A stretch of DNA of 64,000 bases from Alphaproteobacteria bacterium (GTDB lineage: Bacteria; Pseudomonadota; Alphaproteobacteria; TMED109), in the NCBI GenBank assembly GCA_022819905.1, contig JAJEGJ010000074.1, forward strand, positions 1 through 64,000, written 5' to 3'. The notes beneath the pieces are model-generated. The model searched no databases and had not been told where the DNA came from. It saw only the letters and a list, made by a program, of their open reading frames with translations. The position numbers were made by a program, and so were the translations under genes. This document shows positions 15,888 to 25,181 of the stretch, one piece after another (position 1 is the first letter of the stretch; each line of letters opens with the position of its first letter).

Positions 15888-17861
15888 GTGCCCGCCCAGC
15901 CCCAATCCGTCACGCTCGCGTTTCCCGACGGCGCCACGCGCACCTACCCGTGCCCCGTCACCGGCCACGACGTCGCCGCCGCCATCTCGCCCGGCCTCGC
16001 GAAGGCCGCGCTCGCGGTCCGCCTCGACGGCGGCCTCCGCGACCTCACGCGTCCCATCACCGCGGACGGCGCCATCGAGATCGTGACCGGCAAGGACGCG
16101 AACCCCGAAGTCCTCGAGCTCATCCGCCACGACGCCGCGCATGCGCTCGCCGAGGCCGCGAAGGAGCTCTACCCGGACGTCCAGGTCACCATCGGGCCGG
16201 CCATCGAGGACGGCTTCTACTACGACTTCGCCCGCGACGAGCCCTTCACGCCGGCCGACCTCGAGGCGATGGAGGCGCGCATGCGCGAGATCGTCGCCCG
16301 CGACGAGCCCATCACCCGCGAGGTCTGGGAACGCGACGACGCGGTCCGGTACTTCGATTCGATCGGCGAGCACTACAAGGCCGAGATCATCCGCGACCTC
16401 CCCGACGACGAGGAGATCACGATCTACCGCCAGGGCGGGTTCGTTGACCTGTGCCGCGGTCCGCACCTTCCCTCCACCGGCAAGCTCGGCACCGCCTTCA
16501 AGCTCACGCGCCTCGCCGGTGCCTACTGGCGGGGCGATTCCCGCAACGCGATGCTCCAGCGCGTCTACGGCACCGCCTGGCGCAACCGCAAGGAACTCGA
16601 CGCCCATCTCCACCGCCTCGAGGAGGCGGCCCGGCGCGACCACCGGCGCCTCGGCCGCGAGATGACGCTCTTCCACTTCCAGGAGGAAGCGGCAGGCGCG
16701 GTCTTCTGGCACGCGGGCGGCGCCACGCTCTACCGCACCGTCCGCACCTACATGCGCCGCCGCCTGGAGGCGGCGGACTACCAGGAGGTCCAGACCCCCG
16801 AGCTCGTCGACCGCACGCTCTGGGAGCGCTCCGGACACTGGGAGAAGTTCCGCGAGCACATGTTCGTCGCGGAGACCGAGGACTCGGGCGGCAGCACGCT
16901 CGCCCTCAAGCCGATGAACTGCCCGGGGCACGTGCAGATCTACAAGCAGGGGCTCAAGAGCTACCGCGACCTGCCGCTCCGGATGGCGGAGTTCGGCTGC
17001 TGCCACCGCTACGAGCCCTCGGGCGCCCTGCACGGCCTCATGCGCCTGCGCGCCTTAACGCAGGACGACGCGCACATCTTCTGCACGGAGGACCAGATCA
17101 CCGCCGAAACCGGTAGCTTCATCCGTCTCCTCCGATTGGTCTACCGCGACTTCGGCTTCGAGGACGTGCTGGTGAAGTTCGCTGACCGCCCCGAGGTGCG
17201 CGCCGGTGACGACGCGGTCTGGGACCGGGCCGAGGCGGCGCTCCTGGGCGCCGTCGAGGAGACCGGGCTCGCGGTCGAGCACAATCCGGGCGAGGGTGCC
17301 TTCTACGGCCCGAAGCTCGAGTTCGTGCTGGCCGACGCCATCGGGCGGAGCTGGCAGTGCGGCACCCTGCAGGTGGACTTCGTGCTGCCGGAACGGCTCG
17401 ATGCGCTCTACACCGCCACCGACGGCGAGCGCCGGCGGCCGGTGATGCTGCACCGCGCCATCCTGGGTTCCTTCGAGCGCTTCATCGGCATCCTGATCGA
17501 GCACTACGCCGGCAACCTGCCGTTGTGGCTGGCGCCCCGCCAGGTCGTCGTCGCCACGATCACCAGCGACGCCGACGGCTACGCCCGGGAGGTGCACGCC
17601 GCGCTCGAGGCGGCCGGGCTCCGCGCCGAACTCGACCGCCGGAACGAGAAGATCGGCTACAAGGTCCGGGAGCACTCCCTCGCCAAGGTACCGGTCCTCT
17701 TGGTGGTCGGCCGACGCGAGGCCGAGCAGCGGCAGGTCGCGGTTCGTCGCCTCGGTGACTCCGCACGGCCGGTGCTGGCGCTGGGCGAGTGTGTCTCCGC
17801 CCTGGCTGCCGAAGCTCAACCGCCGGATACGACGGGCGGGACGGACACGCCGATGAACTGA
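15888..17861 (+). CDS. thrS: Threonine--tRNA ligase
   Basis: A 657-residue cytosolic enzyme that charges tRNA-Thr. Domain order is complete: TGS (1-65, [14 protein letters not shown]), editing domain (about 80-230) with [16 protein letters not shown] and the CRGPHLP element, class II core (about 240-530) with [32 protein letters not shown] and [20 protein letters not shown], and anticodon-binding domain (about 545-640) with [17 protein letters not shown]. Zinc-binding Cys and His residues are present. Start is GTG 15888; no ATG is close. In many proteobacteria infC follows directly; here it lies 10.9 kb away. Parts of the 3' end are repeated at 11220, 18884, 23577 and 28628. Confidence 0.97.
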   Translation: MPAQPQSVTLAFPDGATRTYPCPVTGHDVAAAISPGLAKAALAVRLDGGLRDLTRPITADGAIEIVTGKDANPEVLELIRHDAAHALAEAAKELYPDVQVTIGPAIEDGFYYDFARDEPFTPADLEAMEARMREIVARDEPITREVWERDDAVRYFDSIGEHYKAEIIRDLPDDEEITIYRQGGFVDLCRGPHLPSTGKLGTAFKLTRLAGAYWRGDSRNAMLQRVYGTAWRNRKELDAHLHRLEEAARRDHRRLGREMTLFHFQEEAAGAVFWHAGGATLYRTVRTYMRRRLEAADYQEVQTPELVDRTLWERSGHWEKFREHMFVAETEDSGGSTLALKPMNCPGHVQIYKQGLKSYRDLPLRMAEFGCCHRYEPSGALHGLMRLRALTQDDAHIFCTEDQITAETGSFIRLLRLVYRDFGFEDVLVKFADRPEVRAGDDAVWDRAEAALLGAVEETGLAVEHNPGEGAFYGPKLEFVLADAIGRSWQCGTLQVDFVLPERLDALYTATDGERRRPVMLHRAILGSFERFIGILIEHYAGNLPLWLAPRQVVVATITSDADGYAREVHAALEAAGLRAELDRRNEKIGYKVREHSLAKVPVLLVVGRREAEQRQVAVRRLGDSARPVLALGECVSALAAEAQPPDTTGGTDTPMN

Positions 17862-18188
17862 TCGCGTGGGCTGGTATTCCCGATACCGCGTGAAGCGTCG
17901 GGCTGTCTGTGCCAGCGCCTGACAGGTTCTTCGTTGTCAGTCGGGACGGACTAAAGGCGCCCGCTTTTGAACGCACCATGGGGCCTGCACGAGCGCGGGA
18001 TCGTTCACATAGGCTAGTTTCTGCCCCGCGGAATTCGCGTATTCCTTGCATCAACATCAGCCGAGGTTTTCTCGCTCCGGGTGGTCCGAGGCTGGGGCAG
18101 GCTCACCACCAACGCGCCAACATTTGCAGTGGACCAATCGGTGAGGGCAAATCAGGGAGCGATTCAGATAGAAGCCATCTTGGTTAAA
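17862..18188. other. 330 bp after thrS, no gene seen
   Basis: No terminator hairpin with a T-tract was found. The region leads into the Phd/PIN module. If an island entered at thrS, its left junction lies here. Confidence 0.4.
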
Positions 18189-18449
18189 ATGGCTCTTATG
18201 AAGGAAGTAGCCGCGAGAGAAGCCAAGAATCGCTTCGGCCACCTGCTCGATGCCGCGCAGAGCGGACCCGTGCGCGTGACCAGGAAGGGCCGCGCGGTCG
18301 GCGTGATGATGTCAGTGCAGCAGTATGAGCGGCTTCGGGGCGCCGCGTGGGAGCGCTTGGCCGCGACGATGGACGCCCTGGGCGAAGAAGCCTCCGCAAA
18401 TGGCTTGACCAAGGCCCGGCTCGAAGCGCTTTTGGCAGATGAAAGCTGA
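18189..18449 (+). CDS. Phd/YefM-family antitoxin
   Basis: An 86-residue protein: MKEVAAREAKNRFGHLLDAA is the conserved Phd start, with VRVTRKGRAVGVMMSVQQYE completing the DNA-binding fold, and a charged C-terminal tail (about 60-86) for toxin binding. ATG 18189 or ATG 18198 could be used; TTAAAAT just upstream resembles a -10 box, so the mRNA may be nearly leaderless. The 3' end overlaps the PIN-domain gene by 11 bases. A Phd antitoxin with a PIN toxin is a known but less common pairing. Confidence 0.8.
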   Translation: MALMKEVAAREAKNRFGHLLDAAQSGPVRVTRKGRAVGVMMSVQQYERLRGAAWERLAATMDALGEEASANGLTKARLEALLADES

Positions 18450-18858
18450 GCGTGTCGATCTAGATACCAACGTCCTTATCCGTGCGGCGTTGCGCCGGGA
18501 AGGGCGGCCATGCCCGATTGTTGTCGCCGTGCGGGAGGAACGCGGCGTGCTGCTGTTCTCCGACGAGACATTTGACGAGTTGCAAACGCGGTTGCGTCTC
18601 CCGAAGATCGATCGTCATGTCAGCCCGGAAGGGAGGTCCATCTACCTGGCCCAGCTCGAAGCGGTCTCCGAATGGGTTCCGATCGCCGGCGCGCAACTCG
18701 GGTGCCGGAATCCCGATGACGACAAGCTGCTGCAGACGGCTCTGATGGGCGCGGCGGACTGCCTGGTCACGGGGGACTGGGACTTTTTCGAGATGTCCCC
18801 GTTCCAGAACATTCCGATACTGTCGCCAACGGGCTTTCTTGATCTTCGGACAGTCTGA
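18439..18858 (+). CDS. PIN-domain ribonuclease toxin
   Basis: A 139-residue PIN protein. LDTNVLIRAAL (about 8-18) gives the first catalytic Asp, FSDETFDELQTRL the second acid, and CRNPDDDKLLQTALMG with LVTGDWDF the last two acids. It belongs to the group of PIN toxins with CRNPDD (COG1569-like) that cut RNA. All acids are present and the frame is intact, so the module is probably active. Directly after its stop lies a fragment of thrS (copy B). Confidence 0.85.
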   Translation: MKAERVDLDTNVLIRAALRREGRPCPIVVAVREERGVLLFSDETFDELQTRLRLPKIDRHVSPEGRSIYLAQLEAVSEWVPIAGAQLGCRNPDDDKLLQTALMGAADCLVTGDWDFFEMSPFQNIPILSPTGFLDLRTV

Positions 18859-18883
18859 TAACAGCGGCTGCAATCGGTATGGT

Positions 18884-18991
18884 TTGGCGCCCCGCCAGAT
18901 CGTCGTCGCCACGATCACCAGCAACGCCGACGGCTACGCCCGGGAGGTGCAGGCCACGCTCAATGCTGCCGGCCTCACGCCGCCGCCCTAG
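18884..18991 (+). repeat. Copy B of the thrS 3' region
   Basis: Matches thrS 17529-17630 at roughly 87% by eye. The reading frame is kept: LAPRQIVVATITSNADGYAR, then EVQATLNAAGLTPPP and a stop codon at 18989. It is the best preserved of the four copies and lies 1.0 kb after the stop of thrS in the same orientation. Confidence 0.85.
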
Positions 18992-19033
18992 GCTGGATTA
19001 AACTAGGAGTATGTGGCGTCGGAGCACTGTGAC

Positions 19034-19312
19034 ATGCCAGCCTCCCGTAACCGTCTAGACCCCGAGCGGCACCGGCGTCGCGGGAGCAAACCGACGGCCA
19101 CATCGCGGGCACCGTCCGAACCCACCATGATGGACACGATCTTCGAACGGATCGACGAGATGGAGCGGACACCCGGCAGCGGTATCGCGATGTGTCATCA
19201 ACAAGGCAAGACAGCGGTCTACGTTTCCGAGGACCGGAAGTACCTTATCGAGCATCCGCCGCACGGGACAATCAGGCGCACGCTTCGCCTCCCCGAATCA
19301 CAAGGCGAGTGA
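19034..19312 (+). CDS. Probable antitoxin of the zeta-type module
   Basis: A 92-residue protein. After a basic, possibly disordered start, MMDTIFERIDEMERTPGSGI and TAVYVSEDRKYLIEHPPHGT form a compact segment, as seen in small proteins encoded before stand-alone zeta/PezT-like kinases. It has no ribbon-helix-helix signature. Its stop overlaps the GTG of the kinase gene (GTGA), which supports coupled translation. Start uncertain: ATG 19034, or the ATG pair before DTIFERID. Confidence 0.55.
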   Translation: MPASRNRLDPERHRRRGSKPTATSRAPSEPTMMDTIFERIDEMERTPGSGIAMCHQQGKTAVYVSEDRKYLIEHPPHGTIRRTLRLPESQGE

Positions 19313-19893
19313 CAACTCGGGGGACGACTCCGACACTTCTGGTTGTGATCGGCGCAAACGGGGCCGGGAAGACCACGTGGGCCCGCGCCAACCGCGGGCT
19401 CCTCCCCAAACCATTTTACAACGCGGATTCGATCGCCGAGGGGTTGGGAGACCCGGACGATTCGACACTGCAGGCGAAAGCCCGGCAGATCGTCGATGCC
19501 GCCATCGACCGGGATCTCCAGGAACGGAGAATCTTCGGGTTTGAAAGTACCTACCCCGGCACGTCCCGCCCTGACATCGTGCGACGCGCGAAGGACCTGG
19601 GTTACGCAGTGCACGCCGTGTTCATCGGAACGGAAGCGTACGACATCAACATGAGCCGCGTCAGGAAACGCGTGCAGGAGGGAGGCCACGACATTCCAGC
19701 CGAAGAGATCATCCGGCGGCTGGCTCGGCGCCCAGACAAACCTTCTCAACACATGGTCATGTTTCGACACGATCCGGATCATCGACAACTCAAGGGAGGA
19801 ACCCGTCACGGTCGTTCGGCAGGACGGCGTCTCTCTGGAGGTTGCATCAGCGCCGCCACACTGGGTTTGGCAGCTGCTGAGACAGCAGGCTGA
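19309..19893 (+). CDS. Zeta-toxin-family kinase with a C-terminal frameshift
   Basis: Starting at GTG 19309, the protein shows Walker A GANGAGKTTWA (about residues 14-24), FYNADSIAEGL with the substrate-binding Asp, FGFESTYPG, and a helix RVRKRVQEGGHDIPAEEIIR with the Arg residues of the lid. Zeta toxins phosphorylate UDP-N-acetyl sugars or other small molecules; this stand-alone subfamily is less studied. After about residue 145 the frame loses homology, while the +1 frame reads FDTIRIIDNSREEPVTVVRQ, then HWVWQLLRQQ, the usual end, to a stop near 19922. One base gain or loss near 19740 explains this. The core is intact but the tail is broken. Confidence 0.7.
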   Translation: MTTRGTTPTLLVVIGANGAGKTTWARANRGLLPKPFYNADSIAEGLGDPDDSTLQAKARQIVDAAIDRDLQERRIFGFESTYPGTSRPDIVRRAKDLGYAVHAVFIGTEAYDINMSRVRKRVQEGGHDIPAEEIIRRLARRPDKPSQHMVMFRHDPDHRQLKGGTRHGRSAGRRLSGGCISAATLGLAAAETAG

Positions 19894-19921
19894 CGTTGCT
19901 GCTGATCGTGGGAACAACTGA

Positions 19922-20900
19922 ACGAGACCAGTCCGTTTCGGAGAAGGTCTGCGCCCGACACAACGGGCTGGGAAGCAGGCCGTGCTGTCACCCACTGCAA
20001 TGCAATCACGTCTGAAGCGGAATGGGGTCACCGGCACCGACGACGGCGAAGTCACAGGACATGCTGGCCGCGCGGCACTACCTGGTGCGTTCGACCGTTC
20101 GATTCCCTCAGCTTTGCAGCGGTGAGCGTATGCGCGCTCCCGGTATCTGATGGCAAGATGATCGCACACAGTCGGCGCCGGCGCCGGACCGGACCTTCGC
20201 CCTACAGCAACAATAACGGCCGATCGATCGTGCAATTCCACAACTCTTGCAATCTACGACCCTTCCCTGGGTGCCGACGTCTCGGCCGAACCGAGTGAGC
20301 TTCTCAAGCCTGCGCTTCTGTTCCGGGGTAATCAGGCAATGAACGGGGATCGTACTGGCCTCTGGAATGTTCTTCCCGGATCAGGCAGTTCTCCCGAAGC
20401 CGGGCTTCGGCAAGGCGCATCAACCTTTCCCCGAACCCAGCGCGCGGTACTCCGGCGCGAACGCGGCACTGTCGACCCATTCCCCCTCTGCCCTCATGTC
20501 CTGCCATGACGCTGCACGCGATGACGCGGCCGTCCACCGAACCGTCCACGAGAATCCCCGAGGTGGCTACGATCGGGACCACCTGCGCCGGCGGCTGCGT
20601 ACCGTCTGTCTCGGCTGCGCCGTTCAAGCCGCGGTCCGCGCCTCGGACCTCGCGCGGACCGGACGAGCTGCCGCTTCCCCCGATCTGGCGCCCGGGCGTG
20701 ATCAGCCCACGTACATGGCCCGTGACATCGCGCGTACGGTAGTCGTCGATCGGGTTTCCGGCAGTACAGCGGGCGTTGACGACGCCGGTCGGGTGGGCGA
20801 GCCTGAGGGGCGGATTCCCATTTCAGGAGGGCTCCCATGACGGGCACACGACGACAGGCGAGAGCGTTGTCGTGGGCGGCCCACCGGGCCTGAGCCGACG
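19922..20900. other. About 980 bp without a supportable gene
   Basis: Frames are short and shadow each other. A minus-strand piece around 20300-20420 has some protein-like look (FGERLMRLAEARLRENCLI) but no recognisable domain. Probably decayed DNA. Confidence 0.4.
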
Positions 20901-23048
20901 GTGCGGGTCGCCTGGCCACTCCGCCGACCGTGGCGCCAGTGGAGTGCCTGTGCCCCGGCCCTGGCGGTGATCGTGTTGGCGGTTCCGGTTGCGTGGGCCC
21001 AGGCTGTGGACCCGCCGCAGCGGACGACGCCGCACCAGCAGCAATGCAAAGTACCGTTGCCGGCGGACTTTTGGGCGCAGCCGGCAAGTCAGCGCTTTCG
21101 GGCAGCCGAAGAATGGGCCTGGAATGCTCGAATCTGCCTGGGCCACATGGCGGACATGCGGTACGCACCGGGCGGCATGGGGGATGGGGAAGAATGCCTG
21201 CCGCCGCTGACCGAGGCGACCCCGGAAGCGGTGCCCGACCATCGGCGGCTCCGGCCGAAATTCCTGGAGCTCATTCTCGGGCACGAGCCCTGGGCGTCTG
21301 CGGCGAGACTTCCGCAGGTGTCGATTGCGTGTGCGCTTGTTCCCGGCGATCTGGATCTGATCAATCACTGGATCGATCCGGCGCTCGAGTTTGTCACGGG
21401 CAGGATTGCCGGCGATTTCAGGCTTTCAGGAACCGTTTTCGAGCGCTCCCTGAGGCTTTCGGGCTCCACGGTGAACGGCAAGCTAGCCGCCCGTCGCCTG
21501 AAGGTCGGGGGCAGCCTGCATCTGAATGACGTCAGCACGCCTGGGGAAATCGACCTGCTGGACGCCAACGTTGAGGGAACCGTGTCGTTAAGCAACTCCT
21601 CGGTCGACGGCGGGCTAGCCGCCCGTCGCCTGAAGGTCGGGGGCAGCCTAGATCTGAAAGAGTTCAGCACGCCTGGGGAAATCGACCTGCTGGACGCCAA
21701 CGTTTGGGGAACCGTGTTGCTGAACACCTCCACGGTGGGTGGCAAGCTCAATGCTGACCGTCTGGAGGTCGGCGGCAGCCTGCTCCTGCGCGACGGTGGC
21801 ACGTTCCGGGATATTGACTTGCTGGGCGCAAAGATCAGGGGAAACGTGGATCTGAACAACTCCACGGTTACCGGCAAGCTCCGTGCCAGTCGTCTGGAAG
21901 TCGGGGGAAGCCTGCTGCTGCGCGGTCACGGCGAGTTCAAGAAGGCCGAGTACGGAGAAATCGAACTGCATGGTGCGAAGATCGGAGACACCGTTTCCAT
22001 GGACGGCGCCACGGTGACCGGAAAGCTTGTCGCCCAGCGCCTGGAGGTTGACGGCAGCCTGCTCCTGGGCGACGGCGAATCCAGGGAAGCCCGGTTCGAG
22101 GAAATTGATCTCCTCAACGCCCGCATCGGCGGCGACGTTTCCTTGGCCGGCTCCACAGTGAACGGCAAGCTCAATGCCAATTATCTGGAGGTCGGCGGCA
22201 GCATGCATCTGCACAGCGGCGGCACGTTCGAGGAGATCGATCTGCTCGGCGCCAAGGTGAATGGCATGATTCAGTTCATGCGAGGCAATTTCGGCGGCCA
22301 GGTCGATTTGACCGGCGCTGCCATCGATGGAGAGCTCCACCTCTCCGACGGGCAGCCGGGCCAAAATCCGGTTTGGCGGGGCAAGGCCTCACTCATCCTG
22401 CGAAACGCGAAGGCCGACGCGTTGCAGGCGCGGCGCGACAGTTGGACCGTCTCGGGAGTAGAACAACTCCTGCCGACGGACCTGACCGGTTTCTCGTTCA
22501 ACGGGTTCGCTGGAATGGGCGCCTCGGACAGATCCGGCATGGGCCACGCGTCCGCCAGCTGGCTGATCGACTGGATCAAGGCGCAACGCGACTACGGGAA
22601 CAGCTACAACCCGGAGCCTTACACGCAGGTGGCGACGGTGCTCGAGGCTGCCGGCGCGACCGAGAAAGCCAGGGCGATTCGGTTCGCCAGGCTCGAACAC
22701 AAGGTCGAACACGATGATTCGATCAGTTCGGTCCGCCGGGCCGTGCTCATCGGGGAGTGGATGTTCGTGGGCTACGGGGTCTATCCGTTCCAGGCCCTCT
22801 ACTGGTTCATCTTGCTGGTGGTGCTGGGCGGGCTGCTCGCGCAACGCAGCGAGCAGCGGTCCCTCCGAGGCTGGACGGGTCTCTGGTACAGCCTCGAGAA
22901 TGCGCTGCCGCTTATCGACACGACTGACCGCTTCAAAGGTGTCAAGCACGACCGCGCCTGGCTCACGCACTTTTTCCACTTCCAGAAGGCGTTCGGCTTC
23001 GTGCTGGCCACGATACTGGTGGCCGCGCTCACGTTGCTGGGCAGCTAG
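20901..23048 (+). CDS. Exported beta-helix repeat protein with C-terminal membrane anchor
   Basis: A 715-residue protein of no family I can name. It has an N-terminal signal (ALAVIVLAVPVAWAQA, ends near 34), a Cys-containing globular part (about 45-155), then six to seven repeats of about 45-55 residues (about 165-500). Each repeat reads like GKLxAxRLxVGGSLxLxxxxxxxEIDLLxAxxxGxVxLxxSxV, where hydrophobic residues every other position suggest a right-handed beta-helix. After a helical region (DWIKAQRDYGNSYNPEPYTQ, about 555-575) come two membrane segments (ALYWFILLVVLGGLLA and FVLATILVAALTLLG). The layout suggests a periplasmic or surface stalk fixed in the inner membrane. Two adjacent repeats are nearly identical in DNA. 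GTG 20901 start; no strong ribosome site. Confidence 0.7.
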   Translation: MRVAWPLRRPWRQWSACAPALAVIVLAVPVAWAQAVDPPQRTTPHQQQCKVPLPADFWAQPASQRFRAAEEWAWNARICLGHMADMRYAPGGMGDGEECLPPLTEATPEAVPDHRRLRPKFLELILGHEPWASAARLPQVSIACALVPGDLDLINHWIDPALEFVTGRIAGDFRLSGTVFERSLRLSGSTVNGKLAARRLKVGGSLHLNDVSTPGEIDLLDANVEGTVSLSNSSVDGGLAARRLKVGGSLDLKEFSTPGEIDLLDANVWGTVLLNTSTVGGKLNADRLEVGGSLLLRDGGTFRDIDLLGAKIRGNVDLNNSTVTGKLRASRLEVGGSLLLRGHGEFKKAEYGEIELHGAKIGDTVSMDGATVTGKLVAQRLEVDGSLLLGDGESREARFEEIDLLNARIGGDVSLAGSTVNGKLNANYLEVGGSMHLHSGGTFEEIDLLGAKVNGMIQFMRGNFGGQVDLTGAAIDGELHLSDGQPGQNPVWRGKASLILRNAKADALQARRDSWTVSGVEQLLPTDLTGFSFNGFAGMGASDRSGMGHASASWLIDWIKAQRDYGNSYNPEPYTQVATVLEAAGATEKARAIRFARLEHKVEHDDSISSVRRAVLIGEWMFVGYGVYPFQALYWFILLVVLGGLLAQRSEQRSLRGWTGLWYSLENALPLIDTTDRFKGVKHDRAWLTHFFHFQKAFGFVLATILVAALTLLGS
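21482..21751 (+). repeat. 135-bp tandem duplication inside the beta-helix gene
   Basis: 21482-21616 and 21617-21751 begin with the same bases (GCTAGCCGCCCGTCGCCTGA) and are nearly identical for about 100 of 135 positions. Other repeats in the gene match mainly at protein level. This points to recent growth of the repeat array by one 45-residue unit. Confidence 0.75.
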
Positions 23049-23576
23049 CCCCGGTGCTTGCCGCCGGTTGGCGGCGGAGACATGCAGCGGCCTGCCTGAT
23101 CCGCCGGCATTGCCGGGCGCGCGGGCGTTCCGGCAACGGCCGGCAGCGACAGTGTGCCCCGCGGCGTATTCCCGCCCGACCTGCAGGACGAGGCGATGAC
23201 GGGCTTGGGCACGACGCGACGCCCCGGGTGTGTGCCCCGTCGACGTCGTGGAATTCGAGGCGCCGTAGAAATCGACAGCGAACGCATGCAGGGGGTCGCG
23301 CGCTACTGGCTCGGATTCGACGCGGAACTCAAGAACCGCCTCGAACAGGAGGCCAGCCCCAGGAATGCTCCGCGTCGTTCCTTGCGGTCAAGGCGATCGA
23401 GTCCGCGCTCCGCGTCCGCGCCGGAACAAGCGCTGCAGTCCGTTCGGCAATTCAGGAGGCGGACAAGGGGATCCTTTGTCTCGCAGGACGCGACGGATGC
23501 CGGGCAGCTTCTTGGGAGACCGGCGCAGAAATTCCGCCGTCGCCAGCGGACCTCAAGTTCGATCCATCGTGAGCCG

Positions 23577-23616
23577 TGACCCTGCACGGCCGGTGTTGGC
23601 GCTAGGCGTATGTGCC
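23577..23616 (+). repeat. Copy C of the thrS 3' end
   Basis: The bases GTGACCCTGCACGGCCGGTG, then TTGGCGCTAGGCG, match thrS 17755-17788 with about four differences in 34, and the frame still reads [15 protein letters not shown] against [16 protein letters not shown]. It abuts the broken end of the minus-strand integrase at 23617. Confidence 0.75.
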
Positions 23617-24110
23617 GGCCTTCCGCGTGATCGAGGACAAACCGGAGGCGCTTCTGCTCGTTGAGGGCCAGGAACCGCTCCCTGGGCTTCATCCGGTGCC
23701 GGCGCATGTTGCGGCAAGGGTTCGAGCCCTGGGGCCGGACGTCCCACAGTTCGGCCGGAGTCATCATCACGGACAGCACCGGCAGGGCCCGGTTTGCGGT
23801 GCGAGGTGCGCCGTTCATGGAGTCGAACCAGCGTTGCACGTTGGCGCGGGCGCTATCGGCGAGGCGCATGGCGCCGAAGACGGGCAGGAGGTCGCGCCGG
23901 AGTGCGGCGGCGTTGCTCCTGCGGGTGGCGGGCTTCCACTGCCGCGCCTGGCGGCACATGAACTCGTCGGCGAAGTCCCGGAACATGGGGTCGGGCCAGC
24001 GTTCGGCCTGTGCGGCTTCGATGTCGGCCGCCGCGCGCGGGCCTCGGCCGCGGTCAGCTCTGCTGCCGTGCCGAGCAGATGCTGACCACGCAATCGGCGG
24101 TGGCGCGGCC
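23617..24110 (-). pseudogene. Tyrosine-recombinase (phage integrase) N-terminal remnant
   Basis: The minus strand encodes a SAM-like core-binding domain, FRDFADEFMCRQARQWKPAT, RRDLLPVFGAMRLAD, NVQRWFDSMNG, TANRALPVLSVMMTPAELW, and the start of the catalytic domain, RPQGSNPCRNMRRHRMKPRE and RFLALNEQKRLRFVLDHAE. There the homology ends, exactly at thrS copy C. The catalytic Arg-His-Arg-Tyr set is missing. The segment before residue DIEAAQ (AELTAAEARA) is in another frame, so there is a frameshift near 24045 as well. Integrases of this class excise and insert genomic islands, often at 3' ends of conserved genes. Confidence 0.75.
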
Positions 24111-24258
24111 GGAAAGCGGCCGGGCGCCGCCAACCACGCGGACGCTGGAGAAGGTCGCAAGGGCAACGGGATCCGGCTCCAAAGCCGCTTCGAGCCCGCG
24201 CAGACCCGCTGTCCATTGCACACCGGCTGGAATCGCTGTGCGCTCGCTGCCTTCGGGC

Positions 24259-24492
24259 TCAGCGTCCGTGCCGGATGAACTCGGCCGCGGTGAGGCCGGC
24301 ATCCCGGGCGATGCGGCGGAGAAGGACGGGCGAGATGTCGCGGGAGCCGTGGACCGGCACGGTGGTGCTGCGCCCGTCCGGGTGGACAAAACGCTTGTGG
24401 GAGCCGCGCTGGCGTGCCTCGCGAAAGCCGAGCGCGGACAGGATGGCGATGACCTCGCGCGGACGGAGAACCGGCAGGACGGGCATGGCCAC
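24259..24492 (-). CDS. hicA: HicA mRNA interferase toxin
   Basis: A 77-residue toxin with the double-stranded-RNA-binding-like HicA fold: LRPREVIAILSALGFREARQ, then GSHKRFVHPDGRSTTVPVHG, where the His of GSHKRF is the catalytic residue, and SPVLLRRIARDAGL as the last helix. HicA cuts mRNA and tmRNA. The start is GTG 24492, directly after the hicB stop, or ATG 24486. The antitoxin gene precedes the toxin, the reverse of the common hicA-hicB order. Intact. Confidence 0.9.
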   Translation of the reverse strand: MAMPVLPVLRPREVIAILSALGFREARQRGSHKRFVHPDGRSTTVPVHGSRDISPVLLRRIARDAGLTAAEFIRHGR

Positions 24493-24699
24493 TCAGACCC
24501 GGACGGTCTGGGTTCCGATGAACTCCCCCTCGATCGCTGGCTCACCGTCCTCCAGGATCAGGGCTACGACTTCGGTGAGGTTGGCGTTGAGTTCGTCCAG
24601 CGTCGCGCCCTGGCTGTGGGCGCCGGCGAGGCCGGGTACGTAGCCGACATAGAGACCGGTGTCAGGGCAGCGCTCGACGACGGCAGTGTAGGCGCGCAT
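24493..24699 (-). CDS. hicB: HicB antitoxin
   Basis: A 68-residue HicB of the short type: MRAYTAVVERCPDTGLYVGY and VPGLAGAHSQGATLDELNAN form the partly degraded RNase H-like fold that covers the HicA active site, ending EGEFIGTQTVRV. It lacks the C-terminal DNA-binding domain of longer HicB proteins, so operon repression may need another factor. Start at ATG 24699 (MRAYTAV) follows GGAAGGGG at a fitting distance; a longer frame to 24759 is not needed. Confidence 0.9.
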   Translation of the reverse strand: MRAYTAVVERCPDTGLYVGYVPGLAGAHSQGATLDELNANLTEVVALILEDGEPAIEGEFIGTQTVRV

Positions 24700-24837
24700 G
24701 GCGGGCGTCCCCTTCCTACGGGAGAAGTCTAGGACAGGAGCACGCTGGCGGAAAGACAAGGGCGGGCGGAAGGGCGGCCTGGGAAACCGCTGGCCACAGC
24801 CCGGCGTCAGGGAAGCAGCAGCCTAAGGAGTCCGAAC

Positions 24838-25047
24838 GTGACGCCTGAGTCGACCTGGATTCCGTTGCCCACCGCACGCCACCGGGAAGTACTGGCGCCC
24901 CTCATGGCTAGCGCAGAAGGCCGGGCAAACCTCATACCGGACGCTCACCTGGCCGCCCTCGCCGTCGAGCATGGACTCGTCCTGTGTTCGGCAGATGGCG
25001 ATTTCGCCCGCTTCGAAGGGCTGCAGTGGACCAACCCGCTCAAGTAA
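24838..25047 (+). pseudogene. VapC toxin C-terminal half
   Basis: The frame reads HREVLAPLMASAEGRANLIP, DAHLAALAVEHGLVLCSADG and DFARFEGLQWTNPL: the second half of a PIN-domain VapC with the Asp of IPDAHLAAL and the acidic CSADGDF. The first half with the DTNVL-type motif is absent, and no VapB is upstream. A GTG at 24838 could start it, but it is most likely a fragment. Confidence 0.6.
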
Positions 25048-25181
25048 CGCCGATCCGCTGCAGCCTTCGGCCCCATCCGATACCGCTGGGCTCGTGCACC
25101 GTGCGCCAATGTGGCCACCAAGCCACTGTTCGGCAGCTGGAATCCGTCCGAACTCACGCCGCTCGGCGGCGAAGCTCACGA

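Noticed and set aside
15495-17033. 512-codon open frame on the minus strand over thrS
   Set aside because: It is antisense to a complete thrS with full domain conservation; long antisense frames are expected at this GC content.
23716-23740. GGTTCGAGCCC, resembling a tRNA T-loop
   Set aside because: No acceptor, D or anticodon arm around it; on the minus strand it encodes RPQGSNPC of the integrase.
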